From Triticum aestivum (Eukaryota; Streptophyta; Magnoliopsida; Poales; Poaceae): a DNA stretch of 64,000 bases. How positions within the stretch are numbered: position 1 is the first letter of the stretch; every line of letters starts with the position of its first letter. Both the position numbers and the translations under genes were made by a program. Below are positions 12,152 through 22,863 of the stretch, one piece after another. A model generated the notes under the pieces. That model worked only from the letters and a program-made list of their open reading frames with translations. It ran no database searches and had not been told where the DNA came from. Where the stretch lies: NCBI RefSeq assembly GCF_018294505.1, contig NC_057801.1, positions 844,807,465-844,871,464 of the forward strand, given 5' to 3'.

Positions 12152-12173
12152 TATATATATATATATATATATA
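12152..12173. repeat. (TA)11 microsatellite flanking element A
   Basis: A pure TA tract immediately left of element A. A second TA-rich tract follows the right end of A at 14933, consistent with insertion into TA microsatellite DNA. Confidence 0.9.
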
Positions 12174-14932
12174 GGGTGGGTCTATTATGATAACACCCTT
12201 AAGAGTCTTATTCTGCACATCTCTTTCTTATTCTGATAACACCTACCTCCCTCTCGCCAAAAAAACAGCACTCTCCTGCAACGAAACCACCCACCCTCTC
12301 TCCCACCTTCTCTTCATGCCCAACCCCCTCCCTCCCACCTTCTTCCTCCTCAGCCGCCTCCTTCCACCATCCCTCCACCTTCCTCTGCCAGCCCCGCCAG
12401 GGGCTCGTGCCTCCCTCTCCCTTCCCCACCTCCGCCCGCCACCACCTCTCTAGGCGCCCCGCCCGCCACCACCTCTCTAGGCGCCTCGCCCGCCTCCACA
12501 CCAGGCACCCCCGCGCGACTGCCGGCACAGATCCGGGCGCGCTGCCCCCTGGCACCCCACGCGGCTGCCGGCGGGGACGGGATCAGACCGCGCCCCACCA
12601 CCTTCCACCGAGCCTGTTCCAGCAACTCGCCGCCCCACCCGACCAACTAACCCTGCGCCGCCCTCTGCATCGGATCCGGTGAGATCCGGTGCTTCACGCT
12701 TCCCAAGGCCTGATCCCGCTCAGCCCCGTCCGGATCAAGCCGGGCCGCTCGCGGCGCGAGCCGCCGCGGCCACCATCGAGCGCCGCCCCTGGCCAAGCTC
12801 CCACAGGCGTACTTCACCTTCTGTTCTCTGGATCAGTGGACGGGGAGCTCCCGATGATTCCTCTGCTCGTTGGCTTCCCACCAGATCGAGGCATTTTGTA
12901 CTCGTCGCCGGTTCCTGGCTGTTCGGCTAACCGATGATCTCCTCCACGCAAGAAGAGGAGGACCTCCACCCCAAGCCCATGTGCAGTTCTTTCCGCCACA
13001 CATCATGGGCGAGCGTCGTGTTTTTTTTGAAGAATTGTTTGTGTTTTTTTTACAGGGGCAAAATTGTTTGTAGCTTACTTCGTCGCCCTCTGAAGTTTGT
13101 GGCGTGCCCGGGTGCAGTGCAGCAAGCACGTGCGTGCAGTGCACCAGCGTGGCCAGAGTGTTCACGCCCCATGTCATTTTGTAGTGTATAACTCCTTTAA
13201 TTTTTGTTTTCCACAGTTCGGAGGCAAAGATGTTGCAGTGTGGTTTGGTGCTAGTTCTTCTTTCACGGGTCAAACGAGCGAAGAAAAGTCGGGGTCAACA
13301 CCACTCTTCCGCGTGTAGTGCACTTCATCTCATGAGTGGTTGCAGTTTAGAGCGCGTGTGCGAGCAGAGGAGGACATGTGCTTGCAGTTGAGAGTGTGTG
13401 TGCATGCAGTGCGCCTGTTTTGGTTCACTTATTGGATTTTCGATGGGGTTCACTTTGTGTGTAGCAGCTCATTACCCCTTTGTATGAAGTGTAATTTATT
13501 TCATGTGTTTCAAAACTCACTCAACTAAAATCAACACATGAAGTGCGTTTGGTCCTCGGATGTGGTACACTTTTGAGAGTGATGCTGTTCACTTGCGCAC
13601 AACATTGAAATGCGATTTTTTAGCAAAACGATAAAAAAGTAATGTGGTTCGCTTAAATATATGTTGCGGTTCACTTGCCCCATCTTTGCGGTCCATCTTG
13701 TTCATAAAAATGTTGAAAAAAGACAACAAAAATTCGTATGAGAAAATCTACGCCCGACAAAAGAAATTATGCAGCTCGCTTGCCCGTCCGATGCAGTGCG
13801 GTTTTCATTCAGAAGCAGTGCGGTCAGCCGTATGATGTTGTTCATCCCGTAAGTGCAAAAAAATTGTTACGAAAGCGAAAAAAGTAATGCGGTTCACTTC
13901 TTGATAGTGTTGTGGTTCATTTACACACGATGTGAAGTGCACTCTGTTTTCTCGTCCTTGAAAAAATTACGCTTGAATAAAAGAAACCATGCAGTTCTCT
14001 TACCCGTCTGATGCAGTGCGGTTTTTCATCCGTTGCAGTGCGGTTTTCAGTCGGATGAAGTACCCACGTCCATTTGGGTGTCGCGAAAAACAGTGTCCGC
14101 TTTTTCGGTAAAATCAAAACTGCTCTTAAACCGTAAGGAATTAGAGAGAGTGTTCTACATGAAAAAGTTGCGTCTTGTCGATATCTTTCCAACGGCGTAT
14201 GATTTGAATTATTCCGACCAGCCGTTCGTAAATTTTTTGCAAAAAAACAGCCGCTGCCTCTCGAAGTCAGCCGCACGATTTTCAAAATTAACTAAAAACC
14301 GTAAGGAATCTCAAAACCATTTCAACATATGAAAGTTGCGCCTTGTCCGTAGCTTTCCAACGCCATATCATATGTCTCGTTCCGACAAACGGTTAGAAAA
14401 CTGGAGCGAAAACAGTACCAAAAATTTCAAAAAATTTGAAAAACAGAGTTCCACGATTTAATAAATTTGAAACTGCTCTTAAACCGCAACGAATTAGAGA
14501 AACATTTATATATGAATAAGATGTGCCTCGACGATATCTATCCAACGCCGTATCATTTGCTTCATTCCGACAAGCGGTTTAGAAAAAAAAAACGCGAAAA
14601 AACGCTCGCTGCCACTCGTCATCCGCCGCACTATTTTCAAAACTGCTCTTAAACCGTGTGGAATCTCGAAAAGTGTTCAACATGTCGAAGTTGCGCCTAA
14701 TCCATAGCTTTTCAATGGTATATTACACGCCTCATTTCGATAAACAGTTAGAAAATTAGAGCGAAAACAGTACCGAAAAAATAACGCGTGCAGTTTTTTC
14801 CGACAAGAAGTTCACTAGTCTCTATTGCAGTGCTCGTCCTCAAAATGATGCAGTGCGCTTCTGTTGAGCGTGCAGTGCCGAAGTGGTCTGCAGAATAGTT
14901 ATTCTGCTAATATTAGCAGAATAGACCGTCTG
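12174..14932 (+). mobile_element. Element A: (TA)n-flanked element with palindromic ends
   Basis: Bounded by TA tracts on both sides. The left end reads GGGTGGGTCTATTATGATAA. The right end, read from the other strand, is CAGACGGTCTATTCTGCTAA, sharing GGTCTATT. The right end also holds the perfect 16-bp palindrome CTGCTAATATTAGCAG (14904-14919). Inside are a GC-rich pyrimidine-skewed first part (12230-12930), a middle part with ten GCAGTGC words and many GGTTCACTT words, and a subterminal tandem array (14119-14800). No transposase frame is visible, so it is probably non-autonomous. Grass elements of the Micron type are known to sit in TA microsatellites; whether this is related is unknown. Confidence 0.6.
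14119..14800 (+). repeat. Subterminal degenerate tandem array of element A
   Basis: Four diverged units start near 14119, 14285, 14470 and 14640 (about 165-185 bp apart). Each has the order ACTGCTCTTAAACCGT, GGAAT(TA/CT)..AGA, an ACATGA..AAGTTGCG phrase, CTTTCCAACG(C)CGTAT and TTCCGACAAACGGTTAGAAA. Units 1 and 3 resemble each other, as do 2 and 4 (both of which carry GAGCGAAAACAGTACC), giving a dimeric period of about 350 bp. Confidence 0.7.
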
Positions 14933-14988
14933 TATATATATATATATATATAAATATAAATAAATAAATAAATAAATATATATATATA
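14933..14988. repeat. TA/TAAA-rich tract between elements A and B
   Basis: Alternating TA and TAAA repeats fill the gap between the right end of element A and the left end of element B. Both elements seem to occupy the same TA microsatellite. Confidence 0.9.
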
Positions 14989-15750
14989 GGGCTGGACTAT
15001 TCTGTTACTAGTAACAAAATATTATTTTGTTACCATCAGCCCCTATAGGGCCCGATGACCGATTACACGATCAGAAAACCTGCCCAGTTACCCACCACCT
15101 CCCATCCCGTTCGTTGCTTAAGAAAAATCTCTACCCCGGTCAACCCCACCTCCCACCCCCGATCCCCACTCCCACATCCCACGGCTGCCACGACCCTCGC
15201 CGCCGGCGCACGTCCCACCACCTCCACGTCCCACAGCCCTCGTTGCCCCCTTCATCGGAGTGCCCCCCGCCACCACCACCTCCCACCGCCACCGGCACCA
15301 CCTCCCTGCGGTCGGCGCGCGCCCCACCACCACTGCCACGCCCCCCCGCCACCGCCGCTGGTGTGCGCACCGCCACCGCCACCTCCCACAACCTCCATGG
15401 ACCCGTCGTCGGCGCGCGCCCCGCCACAACCAGCGTCGTTGGACGTGGTCGCCGTGCCCCCCGCACGCGAGCGCCACCGAGACCTCCGTCCGACATGACC
15501 GTTGCATCTCTAAACCAAAAAAGCGCCACCGACCGCCCGACTTCTTCCCCTAACCACCGCCGCCCCCCTGCCTCGGGCAACCCCCTTCTCTTCCTTCTGG
15601 GCGCAACCACGATCTCCTTCTCAGTTCAAATGAGCGTTAGCCACTATCCAAGTCGAACCCCATTCGTGGGATAAGTCTGGCTACCATTCTGTCTCCTTGA
15701 AACCATTGGTTGATATCTGCTAATCCCTTAACTTTACCCTGAATATGCAG

Positions 15751-15860
15751 CGTCAACATCAACTCCAGCAAGCAGTTCCTCAAGTCCGGCCAGTGGCCGC
15801 AGCTCATCATCAACTCTGCCCGCCACACAGTGTAGGTGTTCATCAACAACCAATCCTTCG
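15751..15860 (+). pseudogene. Captured exon resembling plant beta-galactosidase (GH35)
   Basis: An AG acceptor (GAATATGCAG) precedes and a GT donor (GGTATCG) follows a 110-nt segment. In frame from 15752 it reads VNINSSKQFLKSGQWPQL, then IINSARHTV, a TAG stop at 15833-15835, and VFINNQSFG. This matches my memory of a C-terminal jelly-roll segment of plant family-35 beta-galactosidases (form: FLKSGQWPQLTINSAGH..QVFVNGQSFG). The stop sits where Tyr or Gln would be expected, so the copy is dead. Keeping both splice borders suggests capture of genomic DNA rather than of mRNA. No other exon of that gene was found nearby. Confidence 0.5.
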
Positions 15861-16689
15861 GTATCGTCTGAAACTCTCAATCTTTTTGTCTCAACCGTGC
15901 CCTGCTGAATGTTATCCTACTACTTACTGATGAGCATCGAATCCTTTTGTCCGTGTCCATCTTATCGTCGTGGTGGTGATTGAGTACATCTCTGTAAGTT
16001 TTGTAAGTTCAGAGACAGGAAACCGGTAAGTTTAGACAAAATTTAAACTGTCAAAGAACATGAGTTTTTGTACAGTTTAGAACATTGGACCGTCGCTACC
16101 CATTCAAGTAATCACAATACCATCATGGATGACAACAGTTCAAACTGTCATGGATGATGCAAGTTGTATCCATGTACATAGTTATTTATTTCTATTATGA
16201 CAAGTTCAACTGATCAAATGCTACAAGTTTGCGTGTTATTTTCCAGGCAGTACAAGTGATAATTGTTCTTATTTCTTCACCATTTTTTCTATAACCTGGA
16301 CTCTGTAGAGAAGGTAGCGAGTGCTCTTTGTGATATTAATTTGATCAAAACTGAACAAGGTGTTCCCATTTTAATTAAGCCTTCTCCATTATTTCTATGA
16401 TACATTTTTGCATAGATGATAGTACATCTGCAGTTTTTTGTGAAAAGTCGAGACACTGAACATGTCTACTGCATGCTGCATATCCAGTTAGGTCAGGTTG
16501 TACTGTTCACTTAGTATTATATTTTTTGAAACTCACCCAAAAACAATTGTTGAGATGTATTTCATAGCCTCATGCCAACATAACTATAAAAATAAACATT
16601 CAAGGGGACCGAGTTCAGTGAATATGTGTTAGAAAAGTTCAATTCAACCCTGCACTTAAGTTCAATACATAATAGAATACGAAATTGCC

Positions 16690-17350
16690 AACTTATCCTC
16701 CGGCAGCAGGTGATGCTCCCCCGCCACCACTCTGCCTCCTCCCTGATGGTACTACGCCACCACCACGTACAGGCAGTTCGTAGCCACCACCCATGTCTGT
16801 TCAATGTCGTCAGTGTGGACGCATCCCACTCCAATGCCATGGCTTATAATTCAACGACAAACAGTGGAGCCTGCTGGAGGAGTTGCGGGGTTGAGGACCT
16901 CCTGCCCAATAGTACAACTTCTTGTTTTGTGGCCAGTCGCTCAAGGAGCTGAGTGCAGGCCGCTCCTTGCTACAAGATGCTACTGCACCTACGACTGTCT
17001 GGCTCAGCTGCAACATTTCTGCTGCTGCTGATACATGCCCCTTGCCCACCGACACCACCTACCTCTGCCTCCGCGACCTCGCCCGGATCAGCCGCCATGG
17101 CCGCCACTCCCTCCGCCACCATCTCCCTCGCCAACCGCCGATGCACCTGCTCCCATGGTTGTCGCGCCCCTAACCCACCACCACCACCTCCAGACAGAAA
17201 TATCGATACCGGTCACTCATGTTGCGTTCTGTCGCAGTTGCCAGGGAACCTTCCTCAGCTCTTCCCCTTGACGGCGAGATACATCGACCAGCAGCATGTC
17301 TGTCTGTCCGACAAGGTGGCCGGACAGTGCCAACCCGACGTCTGTGTCTA
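16690..17350 (+). other. GC-rich patch inside element B, possible captured gene DNA
   Basis: Composition rises to gene-like GC with CCGCCACCAC and CTGCTGCTGCTG runs between AT-rich flanks. Several overlapping frames of 75-130 codons exist on the plus strand, but none has a domain I recognise, and stops interrupt the most protein-like reading. By analogy with the exon at 15751 it may be another captured fragment. That is inference only. Confidence 0.3.
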
Positions 17351-20300
17351 GCCTGACTTGGGATGGCTTCTGGGTAATTGCAGGTTAGAAAAGTCCAATA
17401 TAAGAGTGATAAGAATTTAGTGCAAAAAACTGCAGTTTAGAAATTATCTTCCATTCTCTCCCAAAAAAGAAGTTTGTCTTCTAACTGTTGAAGTGAATGG
17501 GCTAGGAAGCTTTATAAGAAATTGTTTTGTTTCCGTGTCTACATTCCATAGTAGAAGGTGCATCATGGTAAAAGCTAGGTTTGGTGTGTAACCTAGAGTA
17601 CATGAGAGCCTCATGTTCTCTGAACATATTCAAAGTTTAACCGATTCAGTGCAAGTTTCATGTACTGATCCGTTTAACATGTGGATGTGTTTAAGAAACT
17701 AATATTTGGAATGTACTGAAAATGCCTTAAAACAAAGAGTAAATAGCATCAGTGAGTTTCTAGTACCTAAATTGCATAAGTTCATTGACAAAAAAATATC
17801 AGTACAAGTATCGTGTAGTTCATGTTTAGATGTCGGGCAAGCTAAAAAATTAGAGCTCGAGAAATAAATAAACCTGAACCACCGGGGAGGTCGCTAGAAA
17901 CAAATCCTCTGTAAGTTCACCAGTCCGTTCATGATAAGATATTCTATGGAACATTTGCAAACAGTAGGGATTTTGTTTTTGGGTGTTTTTCGTTGATCTG
18001 TGCTCAAGAAACATGAGAGTCCTATTGATTATTAGTGAGAGTACAAGCTCAGAGTTTGCAAGCCTTTTGTGATTCTTAAGTGCATATGATGTCTTACACT
18101 TGATCTCCGAACTTCAGGTAAGTTCATGTGGACACTATGTCAATCCTGATGTAGAAATGTATGTGTGATCTCCAGTTTCTTCTTTCGGTTCAGTTCAATA
18201 TCTAAAATCCGTTTAGTTCAATTCTTATGTGTCGTCCCGGCAACGCGTCGCACAACCACCAACCTCCTCTGGTTGGGCCGCAGCACCACCAGCCCGTCCA
18301 CAACGGTTGCTGGCAGCCGTCCAAGTTGAGTGCTGATGGTAGTCCTGTGTGTGCGTCAATGACACTCTCACATCAATCTCTCCCACTTTGCTTCTGCTAT
18401 TAAAATGCTTACATGTGTTCTGCTAATTTAGTAGTTGGAAATATGTTAAAAAAACACGTCCTTTAGGTGTTTAGTACAATCTATTAATTTAGTTTAGTTA
18501 AAAAATCTTATTTTAACAGTGTAATATACATTGTTGGCAAAAGATGAGTAGTTGTTAAAGCAAAAATAGTGCAGACTTTTCAAAATTTTCTTTTTTGAAC
18601 TTCACCCAATTAATATACATGAACTTGATTATCCTTTTAACATGTACTTAATCAGCTCGTTGGGTTTTGTTAGTGTGCTTGTAACACAATCAGTTCAGAT
18701 CTCGAGAGACCATAAGTTTTTTGACAAAAATGTATATTACTTCAGTTCCATTTTGCAACTTTTCATGTTATGTTTGCCCTCTATGCATGTGCTGATGTTG
18801 CTACTTCTAGGAGCCCTAAATTTGTAGAGGTTTTTTACATTCTTTTTGCCTTTTGCCTTTTGTTTTAAATCTCTTATCCGTCTCGAGAGAAGCATCTCTA
18901 GTTGGGATAGGTCAAAGGTCTCAACTAGAAAGTTCAACATGTAAAATTGCTACAGATTACATAACCTGATAATCTTTCATGTGTGTTCTTCATTTTAGAT
19001 GGCGGAGAACCAGTAAGTTCTACTGGTGTACGACAATTTCAAGGACTTCGCTGCTAACAGCCAATGATAGTTAACCGGGGACACCAAAGCAATGTCTTAA
19101 GGAGGCTGAGTCAAAGTGCTATGACTAGCGCTTCAAGAACAAAGATTAACTATGTAATTCTAATGGTCATAGTTCTTATGTTCAGAAAATATATGTTATG
19201 TGTTTTGATTGATTCTAAACTATTGCGTATCAAACATGTATGCACATTTTGTGTCCGAACATGTTTTGGTCCATTGACCTTTTGAACTTGCAACCTTGCT
19301 GCCTTGAACTATGGTAAAAAAATACTGAACTCATGCATGTACTTGGTAGTGTAGACTTGGTAGCAGCGATATTTTGGTCCGATTATATATCAACAGTGCA
19401 ATGACAGAAAGAACATCAGTTCAAAAATATATATATGCATGAGGGTTAGGAGCCAAAAAGGTGATATTTGTTATGTTCAAATTTTTTGGTTGCACGATTG
19501 AACAAGATATAAACACATAAGGAGATCAGTTCGAGCGCAATAAGAGAACTCGAGAACATCGTTTCCAAAAAAAATTGTTGAGTTAAAAAAAACACAATCT
19601 GTTGTGGGAGTTATTTTTACATTCACTCTTCGGTGCTTCTCATTATGTAATGTTTTATGTTTTCAAGTACTCGATGAAAATTTATGTTCCTAGTAGTTCA
19701 TGTATTATTGCTTGAGGAGTTCATGTGTTACTGGCCAGTAAGTAAACCTATTAATCACTCAAGTGTGATGAAAAAAATCGGCAGTTAATTGATGAACAAA
19801 TATCATCGAGTTCAAAACATGCCGAGACACGCGACAGCCACCCCAGTTCGGGTGTAGTAAGTACCTCAGTACGAGTTAAAAACAATGGCCCGTTCGGAAT
19901 AAAAGAAATGACAGAAATTCAAATTGTAAAGTTCAAGCAAAAAAAGAAACCCATGAAAATCCTGCTTAGTAAGTACCTCAGGACAAGTCGTAAAATGAGA
20001 GAAGTTCAGAACAATGTTGTCAAAAAAATGTCGAGTTAAAAAAAAAGAAACAAAACAAACACATTTTCTTTTTGAATAAAATATAATTCAGTTTGATGAT
20101 ACAAATCATACAAGTACAGGGGCAACGATACAGTAAACCGTGGAAAACTTATGAGAAAAATATTACCCAAAAAACAGAGCAAAGTCTAGTTAGTGAAAAC
20201 ACGTTTAGTACAATCCCATGCAATCATCAGTACAAATACCCTTTTTCGGAACCATTCAAAATTACTCTATAAAAAATAGGTCAGTACAAACATACACATA

Positions 20301-20363
20301 TATCAGTACAACTACTCTGTTTTTCAGACGAGAAAACAGCAAGATCCGTCATGCCGTATTCTA

Positions 20364-20950
20364 AATTACTCTTAAACGGCTGCGAAGTAGAGAAAACGTT
20401 CAACATGACTAAGTTCCACATTTTTGATAGCTATCCAACAATATATTATTTGCCATATTTCGACAAACTTTTTAAAAAAATCGTGTTTAAAATCAAATTT
20501 GACCGTATTCGAATTCTTTTTTAAACCGTACGGAATTAGAAAAATATTTGTATACCAAAAAGTTGCGCATTTTCCATAGATTTCCAACGCCGTATCATTT
20601 GTGTCAATCCAATAAACCGTTTGCAAAAAATCGCGAAAATACGTTTCGCTCAGAATTTTACCATTTTTCAAATTACTTTTAAATCATATAGAATTAGAAA
20701 AAACAATACATATATGTAAGATGCGGATTTTCACCGGCTTTCCAACGCCATCTTATTTGCTCAATTCCGACAAACGGTTTGAAAAGTGAGTCCAAAATAC
20801 GATTCATGTTTTCAGTTTAAAAAAATGGTTTTTTCAAACTGCTCTTAAACCATAATGATTTTGCAAAAACGTTCAATATACTTGAAATATGGTTGTCAAG
20901 AGCTTTCCAACGATATATTACACGCCCCGTTCCAACAAAAAATTACAAAA
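20364..20950 (+). repeat. Subterminal degenerate tandem array of element B
   Basis: Four units start near 20364, 20515, 20670 and 20838, about 150-170 bp apart. They carry the same phrase order as the element A array: CTCTTAAACCGT.., GAATTAGAAAAA, ACATGA../AAGTTGCG, CTTTCCAACGCCGTAT, ATTCCGACAAACGGTTTG. Position relative to the right end is also similar, so the two elements belong to one family. Confidence 0.7.
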
Positions 20951-21169
20951 AAATTTAAACTAAAGAAGACGATCTGTTAAACACAACTGAAAGCATCAGT
21001 TCAACCGCTTCGAAAACATTAGTACAACCATCTGAAACCATCCGTTCAAAAAGAGTAACCGAATAATATTCTGTTACACGTAACAGAATAGCCCAGATGT
21101 ATATATGTGTGTGTGTGTGTGAACTAACACTAACAGGCTGGTGAAAATTACTTCCTTTGTAAACAAATG

Positions 21170-21400
21170 TAGGACATTTCAGGTCGCAATTTTTATTTGG
21201 AGGGGGATGGATGGTGCGAATCGGCCCGCGTCCGCATTCGGTTCTGTTGGATCGGCCGCCGGGAGATGGAATTGAAAAACCATCCATGTTCGCACGCAGT
21301 CTAACTGATTGTTAAGCTAGTGATACTGCATACACTAGATGACGATTATGATATCCTGCCCGTCAGAATATGCATCCTTCCTTCTGTCTGAAACTCCACC
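21170..21400. repeat. Local duplicated block, copy 4 (partial)
   Basis: Phrases GGATCGGCCGCCGGGAGATG, GAATTGAAAAACCATCC, GATGACGATTATGATATCC and GTCAGAATATGCATCC match the same order in copy 1 (371-535). It lies directly right of element B, 17-20 kb from the other copies. The surrounding 21730-21840 interval also matches part of 2370-2520. Confidence 0.45.
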
Positions 21401-21857
21401 GCAGCCTTCTTGATCGGGTTGTGGTCTCCGGGCGAAAGCTTGTGTGGCGTCATTACCCTGTTGAGAGCATCCCAGTGGAGACTGGGCTTGAGTTTTGTCT
21501 ATGGTTCTTCTGTGCTTGCCGCTGTTCGAGCTGATCTTCGTAGGCACTATGGAAATATGTAGTCCGTATTAAAATTTCTAGAAGGGATTATATTTAGAAA
21601 CAAAGGAAGTAATAATTAACTTTTTTGCTTGCTTGCATGACCTCCCGGTACGGACCAGGCCACCAGCCTTCCCACACAGTGTGGACGGATTCAACTGACA
21701 CATACTTGCACTGCCCACGACACCGACACACTACTTGGGCAAGAATGAAATAGATGCTTGGCTTAGCATCCACAGCGGCTCACTCCCTCACCCATAAACA
21801 GATGATATATTCTTTCGCATATGCCACATAAGTAAATTATTTTAATACTACATGCTA
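21401..21857. other. No gene recognised
   Basis: Intergenic sequence. GATGCTTGGCTTAGCATCCA near 21751 has a near-copy at about 2378, indicating shared duplicated DNA. Nothing coding is supported. Confidence 0.35.
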
Positions 21858-22141
21858 CTCCCTCCGTTCCTAAATACTCCCTCCGTCCAAAAATTCTTGT
21901 CTTAAATTTGTCTACATATGAATGTGTCTATTCATATTTTAGTGTTAGATACATCCATATCTAGATAAATCTAAGATAAGAATTTTGAGACGGAGGGAGT
22001 ATAAGTCTTTGTAAAGATTCCACTAAATAAACTACATACGGAGCAAAATGAATGAATTTATACTTAAAATGCATCTATATACATCCGTATGTGGTTCATA
22101 GTGGAAGCTCTACAAAGACTTATATTTCGAAGCTTAGGGAG
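21858..22141. mobile_element. Stowaway MITE (outer) interrupted by another Stowaway
   Basis: Left end CTCCCTCCGTTCCTAAATA and right end ATTTCGAAGCTTAGGGAG form the outer inverted repeat, with TA at 21856-21857 and 22142-22143. Internal phrases ATAAGTCTTTGTA and GAAGCTCTACAAAGACTTAT are the standard subterminal parts of this Stowaway group. The left arm is split at its TA by the 123-bp inner element. Confidence 0.85.
21877..21999. mobile_element. Stowaway MITE (inner, nested)
   Basis: Begins CTCCCTCCGTCCAAAAATTC and ends GAATTTTGAGACGGAGGGAG, with TA on both sides (21875-21876 and 22000-22001). The core (TAGATACATCCATATCTAG) is partly palindromic. It is inserted in the subterminal part of the outer Stowaway and is therefore younger. 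Confidence 0.88.
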
Positions 22142-22474
22142 TATAATTCTCCATTATAGATCTCACCCTCCCCTGAGTGCAGCATGCCTGCAGCTCAACC
22201 AACAAGAAGGACGAAACCGCAACAAACATGACTGGGTCGAATTAATATATGTAAGCAACATATAGATGACATTTGTTTCCCAACATGTACAACTAGCACG
22301 AAATCACTAATTAATGAGTACTCTTTTTAAAGATCACTCTCGTTGCAACATTACAGGTGGTGCAACTTGAACACCACGACTTATACAACATAGGCCCGGG
22401 CGCAGGAGTGTGCTGCCTGTCCGGCCGCACATGGCCTCCAAGTAGCAGGGGCCCCATTTTAGGAGCAACTAGGC
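22142..22474. other. Intergenic, weakly duplicated at 27180-27370
   Basis: GCAGCTCAACCAACAAGAAGG and CGCAACAAACATGACTG resemble GCAACTCAACCAACAGCAGC and TTGCAACAAACACGCG near 27296-27355. No coding frame is supported. Confidence 0.35.
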
Positions 22475-22618
22475 CTAGTTTATCGTACTAGTGGCATCCA
22501 CGCACACGGCACATATATAAAGAGCATGTGCTCTTTGGGACTTTTCAGACAAGGTTAAGAGGGAAGATGAACGCAGATGAGGTAGCGAGGACTCGTGATG
22601 GAAGGGTGATAATGCCAT
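22475..22618 (-). CDS. Weak candidate small ORF behind a TATA-like box, unknown product
   Basis: On the minus strand TATAAG (22661-22666) lies about 45 bp upstream of an ATG at 22618 in favourable context (CCACCATGG). The frame gives 47 residues starting MALSPFHHESSLPHLRSS and ending ATSTIN. I do not recognise it. It is Ser/His/Leu-rich at the start and has no domain. It could be a first exon or chance. The start at 22720 upstream in the same frame would precede the TATA-like box, so I prefer 22618. Confidence 0.2.
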   Translation of the reverse strand: MALSPFHHESSLPHLRSSSLLTLSEKSQRAHALYICAVCVDATSTIN

Positions 22619-22863
22619 GGTGGAGAAGTTAGAGAATGAACGGACGTTGCAGCCTCCCGTCTTATAGCCAGCCAGATGGAGATCTAGATTGCTGCTTGTG
22701 CTGACCTGGCCTCCCTGCATGACGCTTGCTGCCGGCCGGCGTGCCTCCAGTCAGTCCATCATCTATGACGCGGTGCCACCTCCTCCCCGAGACTGTCTGT
22801 CTATCTATCTGTCTGACTCTGACGGTGTGTGTTGCCGTGGCCGTGTCAACGCCACACCACTTA

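Larger units (their letters stand above)
14989..21098 (+). mobile_element. Element B: 6.1-kb (TA)n-flanked element with palindromic ends
   Basis: The left end begins GGGCTGGACTATTCTGTTAC. The right end, read from the other strand, begins CTGGGCTATTCTGTTACGTG. The inverted repeat is about 38 bp with a few differences, and each end contains its own palindrome (TGTTACTAGTAACA on the left). TA-rich DNA borders the left and TATATATG(TG)n the right. Contents: a GC-rich opening (15027-15600), a beta-galactosidase-like exon (15751-15860), a second GC-rich patch (16690-17350), a long AT-rich part with many AGTTCA words, and a subterminal array (20364-20950) of the same family as in element A. No transposase was recognised. 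It looks like a non-autonomous gene-capturing element. Confidence 0.6.

Noticed and set aside
15027..15674. 215-codon Pro/Arg/Thr-rich frame at the start of element B
   Set aside because: Three frames on both strands are open over the same GC-rich simple sequence. No domain and no codon preference favours one.
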